A stretch of 64,000 nucleotides of DNA, from assembly GCA_921293015.1 (NCBI GenBank), contig OV121082.1, positions 21,369,748-21,433,747 of the forward strand. The letters are read 5' to 3'. This stretch comes from Phorcus lineatus (taxonomy: Eukaryota; Mollusca; Gastropoda; Trochida; Trochidae). The number at the start of each line of letters is the position of its first letter. Position 1 is the first letter of the stretch. Below the pieces are notes generated by a model. It searched no databases. It was not told the origin of the DNA and was given only the letters and a program-made list of their open reading frames with translations. The position numbers and the translations under genes were made by a program. Of the stretch, positions 52,408-62,686 are shown piece by piece.

Positions 52408-55400
52408 CTGAAATGGCAGATGTAGAAACAGACATATTGAGTACATTTTGCATACTAACATTTACCTTGATTTATTTGGGATCACACTGTCTGTAATAGA
52501 TATTTGGGATTACATTGTCTGCAGTGGTCATTTGTCTTTAGGGAAAGATTCATTGTGTGATTTGTACCCACATCCAACCATTGTACATCAATCCTATCTA
52601 TTGTATAAATGATTAATTCTAAGCTTCATTCCTATTGGCTAAAGTTAAAGGTCATTTGACCTGCCCTCTGCACAGCAGTTACCAGATTGAAAAGGTTGAT
52701 CTCATCAAAATGAGATTGATAGTGTTCGTACAGGAGGTCAGTTAAGTTTCTATTCATTTTCTTTATATGTTTAAATTATCTTAACAATTAAATATAAATG
52801 AAGGTACCAATTTTGAAACTAGAAAGGACAAAGTAAGGTTTCACTGTTTTGTAATTTATTAAGCAAGGACCTTTCTCTTAATGACCACTGACCTGATACT
52901 CCGTCCAAGGTTCCTGACTATGTACGTCGGAGAGAATCGGTCAAAATGGTCCTTTCCATACATGGCTCGGCCCATACTGGACACGTCCTCCATGCCTCGC
53001 CATGATTCATGCTCATAGTGGTCAACAATGTTGTACACACCCGCAAGACCTGTAGGAATAAGAGTTATCAACATGGAACTGATTTGCACCTAAACAAGGC
53101 AACCAGACATTACTATGCCAATTCATTTTACCACCAATTTTTATTTGAAGGCTGTGGAGTTAATTTACAAATTTCTAAATTACATTTTTTCTTAGTTTAC
53201 TTTTTCAAAGTCTTGATTAAATACCCACCTATGAAAGCTTTGACCGACTTGCAGAGATCAACCAGGGTTGCATGTCTCTCAATATCCTTTGGTCTGACCG
53301 TGACCACGGAATCATCATCCTCGCCGCTATCTTCCTCCTCTTCTTCCTCCTCAACCCCCTTTCCCCCTCCTGTCGAGGTCCCCCCTTCACTAACAGGGGC
53401 CTCAGTGATGTCCATACTATCATCAACCCCGCTGACTTCCATTACAAAAGACTCTGTGGACTGCTCTAAAGTTGACGTCTGCTCGTTCAAATTAGACGTC
53501 TGCTGACCATTGAGGACTTCAAATGTACTTGTAGCACCATTGTCCTGTTGTTCACCATTATCACTGACCACTGCAAAAGATTCAGACGACCCCGAGCTGT
53601 CTTCATGACGTTCAGCACTGTTGTTGGACCCAAGGTAGTGTTCGTCATCAAAACGGAGTTGTTTCCCCTTGAAAGATGGCATTTGGATACGCTCGTCATG
53701 TAGGAGCTCAAGAATTGCCATGGCAGCCAGGTGAGCTCCGGCAGAATGCCCGACCAACATTATCTTCTCCTGAAGAGTAATAACATGAGTGTTTCTTATT
53801 CTTGTAAATTTTTCTATATTTTTTTCTTCAACAATTTTTTGCTGTTACAGTCATGAAAGGGTATAACATTTGCTGTTAAACTGAGCAAAATGATAGAGTG
53901 AACATTTCAATAATTATGAAAAAGGTTTGGCAATGCAGTGCACTTTGGTTACATAAAAAAGGGCTTTGGTTACATAAGATAAACTTCATTTCAGTCATTC
54001 ACATCTCTTTCAACAAAAAGCATTACCAGGTTTAAAGGGATATCAGTCAGGGATAAAAAAAGCTTTTTTTGGAACAATAAACAGGGGTGGAAATAACTTT
54101 TTATTTGCTGCTGGACTCGGGTACAGTAGCACATGTTAATTCACTTGCCCTGATTTTCATCCTACTGTACCACTATTTTGGATGATAAATTAAGAACTGT
54201 ACACGCAAAAAACTGGTAATGAAGTAATAAATTATACTACTACAATCTGTTTTTTATAAAGAAAAACCAATTAAGGTAGGTATTATTTTCCTTTACCAAT
54301 AACCATAAGCCTTCGACATTTGAAATGACTATCTCAGAGAATGATGTAATACAGCTCATAAAACAATTATTAAACACACAGTGGGTCTATAATATAAATA
54401 AATAAAACTTTTTTAGTCAAGAAAGCTAGGATGTGACACTATGATTTTAACATTACACAAATCCAACTATGTTTTGCAGTTCATGACATTTTAAATAGTC
54501 TATTTTAAAATGATTTTTTTTAAGGAAATGTTTTTTAATTCCCTTATGTCAGAGATCGATCATTTAAACTAATACCACATGTCATTACATTTTTGTTTTG
54601 AAAAATATCAAACCCACAGAAACGTGTCCACTATGACTTAATTTGTGAAATGCCATTTCCGTTGTTCTGACTTGTAAAATCTTATTTGCAAACATCGAAT
54701 AATAGCATATATCTATTTAAGATGTTGTAAACAATCCAAAGAACCTATAGCTATCTTTTTTGTATTTCCCAAAAGCAGCCGATTATAAAACCGCACACGG
54801 TAGCCTATTTCTGTGGCCAATTCGTATCCAAAACCACCTCGAACCTCCGTGAATTTTACCGAAACAACTCCTAATTTTATCATATTTTCATCTAGGCAAA
54901 TACAAGTTGCGTCTATCTTTATCATTGCTGCTTATCAATATTTTACTAAGTGATATGTCCGATATATTTTACGTTTCGAATTTAAGAAAAACAGAAACGT
55001 AGCCTTCACAACTCCATTTAGAAGATAAATAGTTGCGTTTGTAAAATTTCTGGGATTCATTGTTATTCAACACCCGCAAATTTAGTTTAAAACCGACGGT
55101 GTCAGCCGGAGGTTTCAAACGCTTAAATTTGCGGGCGTTGAATAACAATGAATCCCGGAAATTTTACAAACGCAACTATTTATCGATATTGTAACATGAC
55201 CGTTAGTTATTAGAAGTTTAAGAGCGAACTCTGTTTTTGCGTACTTATTTTTGTGTGGAAAGGACTTTGCGACTGTTTCATTTCTGTAAGAGGTGAGATT
55301 AGGTCTAGCTAATGTGAATTTCCGGCATTATTTCCATTACAAACATCGTTGTGATATTAGAAAATAGTGACAATCGTAACAGCGAGACCTTACAACATAC

Positions 55401-58400
55401 TTGTTTAATTCGAGACCGAAATCAACAATTATTAAGATCGTAGAAAAATATCGTAAAACCCCGAGTACAAAAGTCTTGAACTAGCCCACAACCATTGTGA
55501 CAGCGACGCAAACATTGTGACGTCAAAACAGTTGGTCTTTGTGACGTCATACCATGGGAACGGCATTCGAAAGAAGGCAGCCGCATGTAACTTTGCGGCA
55601 AACTTAGACTAAGTAAGCCAGTTGAAAATATTTTCGTTCTTCAAAAATAAATCATATTAAAGTGTATTTGTGATATCTACCGGTAGGCACAATATCACAA
55701 AGGACAACGACAACTGTCAAATCGGAGTACGGCTCGAATTTTCTAAGAAACTGGAAAATTAAAACTTGAGTCGGGCCGGTACTAGTGAACATGTTGTATC
55801 AATTCGCGGTGATTCGCCTTTGCTAATTTGCGGGATTCATTGTCATTCAACATAGGGTAATTTTTTCAAATCGACCAATCAGAATTGAGGATACAATGAA
55901 GTCATGTTACAATTAATCATATATATTTTGACATACCTTATTTGTTATCAAGTATAAATTTAGGAGATAAACCTAGCGTGTTTGAAAATCAGAGACATGT
56001 TATACTGGATTGATAGCGAGTAAATTGTAAATTGAAACCGAACGTGCAAATGTCTTATGATTTTTCAATTTAAAATTTAATCGCTATCAATCCAGTATAA
56101 CATGTCTCTGATTTTCAAACACACTAGGTTTATCTCCATTCTACCATGACGATTTTAATGCTGAACTCTTTTTCATAGCGAAATACACAGTGTAAAATGT
56201 TCCGACTTCTGGAGACAAACATGAACTTGTCAGCATCGGGGTTTTTTTGTGTCATAGTATTGAACTAAAATTAAACCATTAACCAAGTTAAACCTAATAC
56301 TGCGTGTTCACGAAATGGTTTCGTACTAGTATGATGTACAAATGTAAATATCGAATCGTTTAAAAAGCCTTTTATATTGTTTGGATAGCAAACAAAGACC
56401 GCGCCACCCCCTCATGACGCAAATGGATGACTCTAACAGTACACCACTATGACGTCGTAATAGGGTTTATGACGTCAGAAAAAAAGTTATTGTGTCTTTG
56501 TACAAGTTTGATTTTGAATACGAATTCACCACATCGTTTTCCCCTAAAATTCTAACGAGCTCTCAACAATGTTAGGCAACAAAATTATGATAGCTGACAG
56601 AAGAAGTGTTGATGTTCGGAGTTATGTGTGCATGCTTTACTGATCCAAGAAAGGTAACTCTATAATACTTTGAAACAAAAACATCGCCGGAGATACGACA
56701 AAATACGTAGGATTTGGATCACAATAATCACAATAAATTTAGCTTTTTATTTACATCTTACGAATATATATTTAACTGGACCCTTTGAGATAATCCACTG
56801 GACAACAGTACAGAGTTGTAAGCAACTTGACTTGCCCGACAGAATAATTCACTGGACTCAGGCGTCGGCCAATGAGTTATTTCCACCCCTGATAAATAAT
56901 GAAATTAAAGCAATGTTTTGCATTTAGTCAGAAGGACAGGCAACCATAGTAGTTAATTGTGTAGAAAAGAAGTAAAAAAAAGTTAAATTTAGTAATTAAG
57001 TGACCTTGGACTTCTAGATATTTTTTGCCTGTCTGTATTGTCTATACAAATCCCAATCTCATTTCATGATGAACAAACACAGCCTTACCTTGTTACCTCC
57101 ATAAGTGTGAATGTTTTCATGCACCCAGTTGATAGTATCGACCACATCCTGAACCATGTCATCTACGTATCCCTGCAAAAAAGGCACATTATCTTATTAA
57201 TGAATGAGATACAGAATGTATTGAAGACATGCATCAATTGAAAATTTCTTTCATTTGCAACTAGAAATCTGCAACCAGATAATATCCATTTCAAAAGGTA
57301 AGCTGATTGAGCTGTGAGGCCAAAACAATGCATATTTCAGTTTTATTCACTCCAAAGGACATATATGATGGAGAACCGATTCTTATATATCATAACTATC
57401 TTAAAATATATATTGTTCTGCATCAAGCAGACACAATGTGTAACGAATTAATATGAAGATTTATAATTTATAATTGGTTTCTACTGGGCTGTAGTCTGTG
57501 AGTAAGAGTGTTATGCTTGACCTGATCTTAATGAGATTGCCTGGAAGAAAGTACCAAGCCATAAACCAACCTGAAGATAAAATATTTCATTTTGATCCCA
57601 TTCTTAGCTGTAAAAACTCATTGAGCTAAGATTTTTGTGTTTGAACTGATTTCACTGAGATTGACTGGAAGAAAGCACCAAACAATAAACTCACCTGAAC
57701 ATATATATATATATAACTCATGATATATTATTCTGACCCCATACTGAGCTGTTTACTGAAACCTCAGTTAATAAGAACTACAAAGCCATAAAATCACCTG
57801 AAGGTTAATGATTCTAAAAGTTGATTTTGACCTCTGTTTACCTGTTCTTAGCCAGGTACAGGCTAGTATTTGATCTGATCTTACTGAGATTGACTAGATG
57901 AACACCAAATCATAAAATGACCTGAAAGATTTTAAAATGACAATAATTGATTCTGGCCCCTAATTAGCTGTTCTCAGTGAGGTAGCATTGTATTTGACCT
58001 GATCATATTGAGAACTGACTAGAAGGAAATACCAATCCATAAACTCACCTGCGGGTAGGTGGAGTAGTTAGGACAGCAGACGATGACCCCCAGTCTGGAG
58101 GCAATCTGCATACACAGCAGTCCATACATGCTCTTGTCCCCTGACCCCCAGGCCCCTCCGTACACGAAGATGACCACTGGTCGAGGGTCAGCAGGGTTGT
58201 GGGGGAAAGGGGAGTATACATCTAGAGTGCGGTCATTCCTTCCAAATGGTAGATCCTTTCAGATGAGAAACAAATGTTAAGATAATGATTAGCGGTTGTT
58301 AATGATTTTGACAAACAGATTTTGTAAAAATTTTGTATATTATTTTGCTTATGACACTTCTGAATCCATAACCTATTTCACCATGAATTATAAATCATGT

Positions 58401-59231
58401 GTCTTTAAGGATGCATAGTTGTCATAACATAAATTGTTTCAATGATATCAAAGGTACTGTTATTCCTTTAAATAATTGTAGATCATTATAGATTCGACAG
58501 ACAATGGATGGAGTTGGAAATATTTGACTAACTGATGTGGTAAACATTGAGTTGACACACAACTGTCAGAATCAAAAGCATTTCCATGCTATCAATTGTT
58601 TTTAAACATTACTAGTATCCATACAGTACTATTGTCATAGCAACTGCGATAAGCCAGAAGTTGGATCTATCGTATCAGATCATTTAAAAGACAAACACTG
58701 AAAGGAAATATTGTAATCTGGCTTCCATTGGTTGTGGTAATAAATATCCTCTTCCAGAAGTAAGGCTTTTGTTTTATTTCAGGATGCATCACAATATAAC
58801 ACAAATTGATAAAGATGTGAGCTTAATGCTAATTGCTTCAGTGCTTTGAGCTGAGCACAAAATTAACAGAACGTCTCTGTTGAGTGACTCTGACATGCGG
58901 ACAACAAAGAATATGTTTTCTCATTCAATATCATTGTCTATAAGTTTCAAATGATGGTAAAACAGCCACAAACCTTTGCCAGAATGGACCGATCAGCATT
59001 TCTGTAGAAGTATTTCCACTTGAAATATAGTGGTGCATATTTAATTGTCAGTAGCTTTTGGAACACAGAATAGTTCAGTGCGTACACTTTCCTCGGGTGA
59101 AATGCTCGCTTGTATTTGTCACGAGTTTGTGGCCACCCGTATAAAACATTGCACAGGAACGCAACAGTATACGGGACGGCTACAGCTGAGGAGGCCAACA
59201 ATACCAAACTCTTGGCGATTTGTTTCAACAT
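52182..59231 (-). CDS. ICMEL: Isoprenylcysteine methylesterase-like alpha/beta hydrolase, 6 coding exons
   Basis: Six - strand exons (59231-58974, 58255-58049, 57172-57089, 53769-53229, 53049-52893, 52407-52182) join in phase to 490 residues. An N-terminal hydrophobic segment (about residues 7-30) suggests a membrane anchor. The oxyanion-hole motif YGGAW is at 118-122, DYR-like NYSTYPQG at about 150, the nucleophile elbow GHSAGAH with Ser192, and Asp428 (HGTEDYTVP) and His460 (CGHFEIM) complete the triad. This order, with PQGYVDDMVQD before the Ser motif, matches plant ICME/ICMEL proteins and animal relatives that hydrolyse carboxyl methyl esters of prenylated cysteine; the substrate here is inferred. 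Exon 4 carries a roughly 130-residue Ser/Glu-rich acidic insert after the catalytic Ser. The ATG is the first in frame, nine bases inside the exon. Confidence 0.93.
52470..52545. repeat. Fragment of second tRNA-derived repeat family
   Basis: 'TTTGGGATCACACTGTCTGT' followed by 'TTTGGGATTACATTGTCTGC', a tandem pair matching the end of the repeats at 25373 and 36195. Confidence 0.55.
52893..53049 (-). CDS. ICMEL-like exon 5
   Basis: 157 nt after TCCTACAG, encoding (G)LAGVYNIVDHYEHESWRGM then EDVSSMGRAMYGKDHFDRFS and PTYIVRNLGRSIR, ending before GTCAGT. 'GVYNIVDHYEHE' followed by 'SP' is the usual cap-region motif of ICME-like enzymes. Confidence 0.93.
53229..53769 (-). CDS. ICMEL-like exon 4 (nucleophile and acidic insert)
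   Basis: 541 nt after CTCTTCAG, starting EKIMLVGHSAGAHLAAMAIL with catalytic Ser192 and ending KSVKAFIG. Between them lies a low-complexity stretch rich in Ser, Asn, Gln, Glu and Asp with a run of seven Glu. Antisense frames over it, such as one on the + strand at 53009-53506, are shadows of this exon. Confidence 0.92.
55025..55183. mobile_element. Hairpin element 2
   Basis: Arms 55025-55084 and 55124-55183 are reverse complements at 58 of 60 positions, with a 39-bp loop containing CCGACGGTGTCAGCCGG. Part of the stem (GGGATTCATTGTTATTCAAC) recurs at 55843-55863 in direct orientation. No coding capacity. Confidence 0.93.
55963..56137. mobile_element. Hairpin element 3
   Basis: Arms 55963-56037 and 56063-56137 are reverse complements at 72 of 75 positions, with a 25-bp loop. 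The sequence differs from hairpin 2, but what follows is alike: ATGACNNTT, then GAACTCT and TTTTT...GCG, then paired TGACGTCA motifs a few hundred bp on. Confidence 0.93.
57089..57172 (-). CDS. ICMEL-like exon 3
   Basis: 84 nt after TTTTTTGCAG encoding GYVDDMVQDVVDTINWVHEN and IHTYGGNK, ending before GTAAGG. It corresponds to the PQG..DM..D segment and the YGG(D/N) turn before the nucleophile strand. Confidence 0.94.
57470..58042. repeat. About 105-126-bp tandem repeat carrying splice-donor copies
   Basis: Units contain 'TTTGACCTGATCTTANTGAG', 'ATTGACTGGAAGAAAGYACC', 'AANCCATAAACTCACCTGAA' and 'TTTTGATCCC.TTCTTAGCTG'. Landmarks at about 57570, 57695, 57798 and 57920 align with the true exon 2 boundary at 58049. 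Confidence 0.85.
58049..58255 (-). CDS. ICMEL-like exon 2 (oxyanion hole)
   Basis: 207 nt after ATCTGAAAG, encoding DLPFGRNDRTLDVYSPFPHN, PADPRPVVIFVYGGAWGSGD, KSMYGLLCMQIASRLGVIVC and CPNYSTYPQ before GTGAGT. It is the GC-rich conserved core with the GGAW motif. Confidence 0.95.
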
Positions 59232-59240
59232 TGTTGGTGG
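58974..59240 (-). CDS. ICMEL-like exon 1b (start codon, membrane anchor)
   Basis: Begins after TACATTTCAG with nine untranslated bases; the ATG at 59231 opens MLKQIAKSLVLLASSAVAVP and a hydrophobic segment to about residue 30, then WPQTRDKYKRAFHPRK. It ends LAK before GTTTGT. Lengthwise and in topology this fits the anchored N-terminus of ICME-like proteins. Confidence 0.92.
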
Positions 59241-59368
59241 CTGAAATGTAAAAAATAAATTTTTTAACTAGATGATTTAGCATGAAACATTATTTCAGTA
59301 TTTTCATTTCACTATCAATTGGAATGAACTATCCAAACTAGAGTTGTGATGATTAAGAAATACTGGAG

Positions 59369-59432
59369 ACAGTACAGCTCAGTAGGAAGAACATTGGCTC
59401 GTCACTGGGGAGGCCGGGTCGATTCCCAGCAG
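59369..59432 (+). other. tRNA-like remnant
   Basis: 'AGTACAGCTCAGTAGGAAGA' (A-box-like) and 'GCCGGGTCGATTCCCAGC' (B-box-like) lie about 34 bp apart in an ICMEL-like intron. There is no matching acceptor stem, so it is probably a decayed tRNA-derived SINE head. Confidence 0.4.
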
Positions 59433-60805
59433 ATTCATACCAAAAGAGGTTAAACAGATGTTGATTCCTTGCTTGACGCTTATCAATACAAGGATAATGA
59501 ATTGCTTAAACTAGCACTGAACTGCAACTGCCTGGTGCTGATAGCACAAATCAAATTAACGAGGACAATAAAGAGATATCAATATAATTATTTTGATCAT
59601 TAGAATCCTGTTACTTAATGTGACGATATATATATATGTTGTCTGTATTGTTATACGTATTATTGACTTATAAATTGTTTGTATTGTTTTAAAATGAACG
59701 TGTTTGTCACAGTGAATATATTTTTTGTAATAAAATCCTTATTGTAGACTATTGTGTATATATTGCGTATATATTGTGTACATATCGTATAGAGTCATAT
59801 ATTCGCAGATATCATGATACATATTGTATAGTGTCATCACAATTCTACTCAAAACTATTATGGCTCTGCATTTGTCTGTTTGGAGTAGTAGTCTCACTGC
59901 CTACCTGTAAACCAATAAATGATGGTTAATTTCTTATACGGTCATTTACAATAGAGTCCTGCAAGCCTGTATTTCTGTGTGAGTTATTAATATACTTTTT
60001 CTCTATAGATTGAAGGGTCTGACTTTGGAGAAGTTTTGGTTGATTACTTAACAATATTGCTGCTTCAATATTCACTGTGATAAACACCTTCCTTTTTAGA
60101 CAATACAAACAATTTAAAAGATAACAATTGTTGCGAAACCAGTCGATGTTAGTAGACTTGTGAACCCTTGATGTTATTGCACCTTATTGATCAAGCAACG
60201 ATCTTCAATTACTTCTTATTTCTTTGTTTAAATCACTCTGTAACGAAAGTGCAACCTTAAATCGCAATTCATTCCAACAAAATTTTTTTAGCAGATAGGC
60301 CTAGTGCTGCTTCAAATTAAATTTTTCATTAGTTTGCATCATGCCCTGATTAGACATTTTCTACCAGCAAATGTTACAATACAATGTCATTTTTTTTGTT
60401 TCTTTCAGAATAAGTATCAGCAAAGGTTATAAAAGCAAATAGGGTTTGGCCTTCTAAAACATCAGTGGAGTTTTTTTAATTCACAGCAAATTAATGAAAT
60501 AATAAAGATCTAGAACATTTTCTTCTGATGAAAAAGTCACTGTGATCATAATAATGGCATTAATTTTCAAAGGGAAAGTTGCTACGCCCCTTTTAGGTAC
60601 AGTACTCTTGTGCTATTTATAAACGAACTCCCGTTTTTACCCTGGTTATGTCATGGGCCCTGGAATGATAACAAACCTCAGTTGTTGATGGCATATCATC
60701 ATTTATGAGAATTTAACTCACGATAGGTATATAAAAAACAGTCTGTAACTTAAGTAGACTTGAAAGAATAACATCTGACCTTGCTAAGTGTGTTATGAAA
60801 CATAC

Positions 60806-60870
60806 CTGCCGAGAAATAACAACAAACTATTTTGACATTGGTCACCTGCCCATGTGCGCGGCCATCTTTG
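60806..60870 (-). promoter_or_regulatory. Probable promoter and non-coding first exon of the ICMEL-like gene
   Basis: On the - strand an AAGATGGCCGC (60858-60868) matches the YY1-type motif found at many start sites. It is followed by GCGCACATGGGCAGGTGACC and then TTATTTCTCGGCAG|GTATGT, a strong 5' splice site with its GT at 60805. Splicing from there to the acceptor at 59241 places the ATG nine bases into exon 1b. The exact start site is not determined. Confidence 0.6.
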
Positions 60871-61462
60871 ATATATGCGCGTGTTAGCCGCAGTTTCGTA
60901 TCAAGTATATCGATAAATGTACGTGAGTCGATGCCGCATATGTTTTACAAAATTAAATTAATAAATCATTTAGAATTTTATCATTAAACATCGTCATCAA
61001 ACAGATGCACCTAAACAGTTTTTTGGAGAAAAAAATATTCCTATGAAATAATGATATTTAACAAATGTCTAGGGGCCTATCACATTTATCATACGAAGTA
61101 AAATTATTACACAAAATCAGTGTATTTACTAAACTTGTCTATATAGATATGTCTATCATTCCTGATCTTTATTCAAAAAAATTTTATAATCAAATAATTG
61201 AAAAGAAACTGAAAAGTTTTTTGCACACTTGCAGAGATTGGGAAAGACACCTACGGCAATGGGCAATTTTTAGGGCCCATTTCTGAATTTTGAATGGGCC
61301 ATTCACCATTGTAGCAATAGTAAAATGTCAAAGCTTAATGGGACATGTTTTCAGCCTATGTGCAAAATGGCCCATGGCCCATGCCGTTCCCGATGCCTGC
61401 ACTTGTTAGAAGCAATAAGTAGGATTGAAAACGGGTGAGGAGTAATAAAAGAAAATCGCATC

Positions 61463-61521
61463 ATGCCGCCCAAAATGTTAACATCTCGACACCTTATTCC
61501 TGGAACCGCAACTGTGAAGGA
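61463..61521 (+). CDS. Possible first coding exon of an unknown gene
   Basis: ATG at 61463 opens MPPKMLTSRHLIPGTATVK plus two bases, then GTAAGC, a good 5' splice site (unspliced, a TAA follows at once). The codon and CpG content is higher than in the flanks. No family recognised and no downstream exon found before 64000. Confidence 0.25.
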
Positions 61522-61771
61522 GTAAGCTTTTAGGCAACTAAAATATTGTGCTTTTCACAATAAAAAGTTAAAAATGTATCAGGAAATCTTGCTGTCACTT
61601 CTAAATGCTTTTCAAAGACAACGTCCAGTGGGGTTGAAAGAGGCTGCATGATGTGCTAGATTATGATAAACAATGCCGTCAGCTGATAAAAAGTTTCAGA
61701 GCATATATTTTTAAATGTGCAAATGGATTTCTCGATGATATATGATGAAATTATAAACTTCTGCGTAGTAT

Positions 61772-61821
61772 AAAAATATGGAACGCTTCACGAATTTGCG
61801 TGTCATCCTTGCGCAGGGGCC

Positions 61822-61861
<40 letters not shown>

Positions 61862-61877
61862 ACTGCGTTAGCAATAC
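61772..61877 (-). ncRNA. U6: U6 spliceosomal snRNA
   Basis: From ACATATACTAAAATTGGAAC through ATACAGAGAAGATTAGCATG to GACACGCAAATTCGTGAAGC and GTTCCATATTTTT, the - strand matches canonical U6, including the ACAGAGA box, the AGC triad and the terminal T run (61772-61776). The 5' stem-loop differs from canonical (GTATTGC TAAC GCAGTAC) but still pairs fully. A TATA box and PSE-like element sit at the correct upstream distances, so it is probably a working gene and not a retro-pseudogene. Confidence 0.96.
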
Positions 61878-61901
61878 ACTTAGAGAAGGCAACATGTTCC
61901 T

Positions 61902-61909
61902 TATATAGA
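61902..61909 (-). promoter_or_regulatory. U6 TATA box
   Basis: CTATATAA on the - strand about 25-32 bp upstream of the U6 start, the usual position for Pol III snRNA promoters. Confidence 0.8.
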
Positions 61910-61925
61910 GACCAGTGATTGAGAT

Positions 61926-61941
61926 GTTTTCTCCAAGGGTG
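61926..61941 (-). promoter_or_regulatory. U6 proximal sequence element (PSE-like)
   Basis: CACCCTTGGAGAAAAC on the - strand at about -49 to -64 resembles the metazoan snRNA PSE (CACC..., A-rich end). Assignment is by position and loose similarity. Confidence 0.6.
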
Positions 61942-62137
61942 TTTTGGAAACAATAAATTGTTGATATTAAATTCAATTCATTTCTATATGTCGTAAGTTT
62001 ATAGAAATAAAAGCGTCATGGTTTCATTTACTTTGTGAAAAATTGTTTCTATGAATTATTTACATGGAAATACGGCATTGAGTGTGTTTTCGCCCAAGAA
62101 AACGGCAATATCGTCACCGGAAACGTACTGCCATCAA

Positions 62138-62228
62138 CCTGGTCCGCGCGGTTAGTTGCGCTGCGCCTTACGAAGCATAGCGAAGAAGGAATGTTGCGCA
62201 GCGTTACTAAGCAAGAGAACCAGGGTTT
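62138..62228. mobile_element. GC-rich foldback repeat
   Basis: AACCTGGTCC...TTAGTTGCGCTGCGC on the left is an inverted match to GCGCAGCGTTACTAAG...GGACCAGG-like sequence on the right (about 62191-62228, ending GAGAACCAGGGTT). The composition is unlike the AT-rich flanks. The 70-codon frame across it is not treated as a gene. Confidence 0.65.
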
Positions 62229-62629
62229 ATGTGAAAATAGTGCCTGATCATTTGCAGGGATAAAAAGAATGATGCACTATATTTGACATACCGTATATAT
62301 TCCTTGTTAATAGTGTAAATCGTAATATAGTTCGTGGAAGTGACATACTCTAGGCAAATCCTGTTTAGAAAATTTTTTTTTTTTTAAATCATGATAAATA
62401 TAGAGGATTCTTAACGACCTAAAATTTAACACACTTTACATCAAATAAAAATGAAGTGTAAAGCTTGTAAAGATATATATTTCATATAAAAGAACACTTT
62501 TACACTCCGCCAGACCCGTTGCAGCAGCCTTCTGGTGCTCCCGAAAAAAAGGTCAAGCTTAATTTCAGGTAAAAAGAACAAAAACATATCTGTCCACTCT
62601 CTTTTGGATGTTTTTCATCCACGTGTATA

Positions 62630-62686
62630 ATAACTGAAATATTGTTGAAAGCACGTTAAACCTCAACTCACTCACTCACTCTTCTC
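62630..62686 (+). mobile_element. SINE tail fragment
   Basis: 'ACTGAAATATTGTTGAAAGC', 'ACGTTAAACCTCAACTCACT' and CACTCACTC: the 3' end of the SINE or its partner, as at 18250. No clear target duplication. Confidence 0.75.

Larger units (their letters stand above)
53770..57088 (-). other. ICMEL-like intron 3 with two hairpin elements
   Basis: A 3.3-kb intron from GTAAGG (57088) to CTCTTCAG (53770). It holds hairpins at 55025-55183 and 55963-56137, TGACGTCA motifs at 55518, 55542 and 56470, and no further exon that I could recognise. The ORF at 54713-54925 (- strand) has no known domain. Confidence 0.85.

Noticed and set aside
53009..53506. 165-codon + strand frame
   Set aside because: Antisense shadow of hydrolase exons 4 and 5; the Ser/Pro-rich part mirrors the Glu-rich insert.
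61240..61400. Inverted GGGCCCAT/ATGGGCC words as another foldback element
   Set aside because: Pairing is patchy (AATGGGCAATTTTTAGGGCC against GGCATGGGCCATGGGCC) and ends are not defined.
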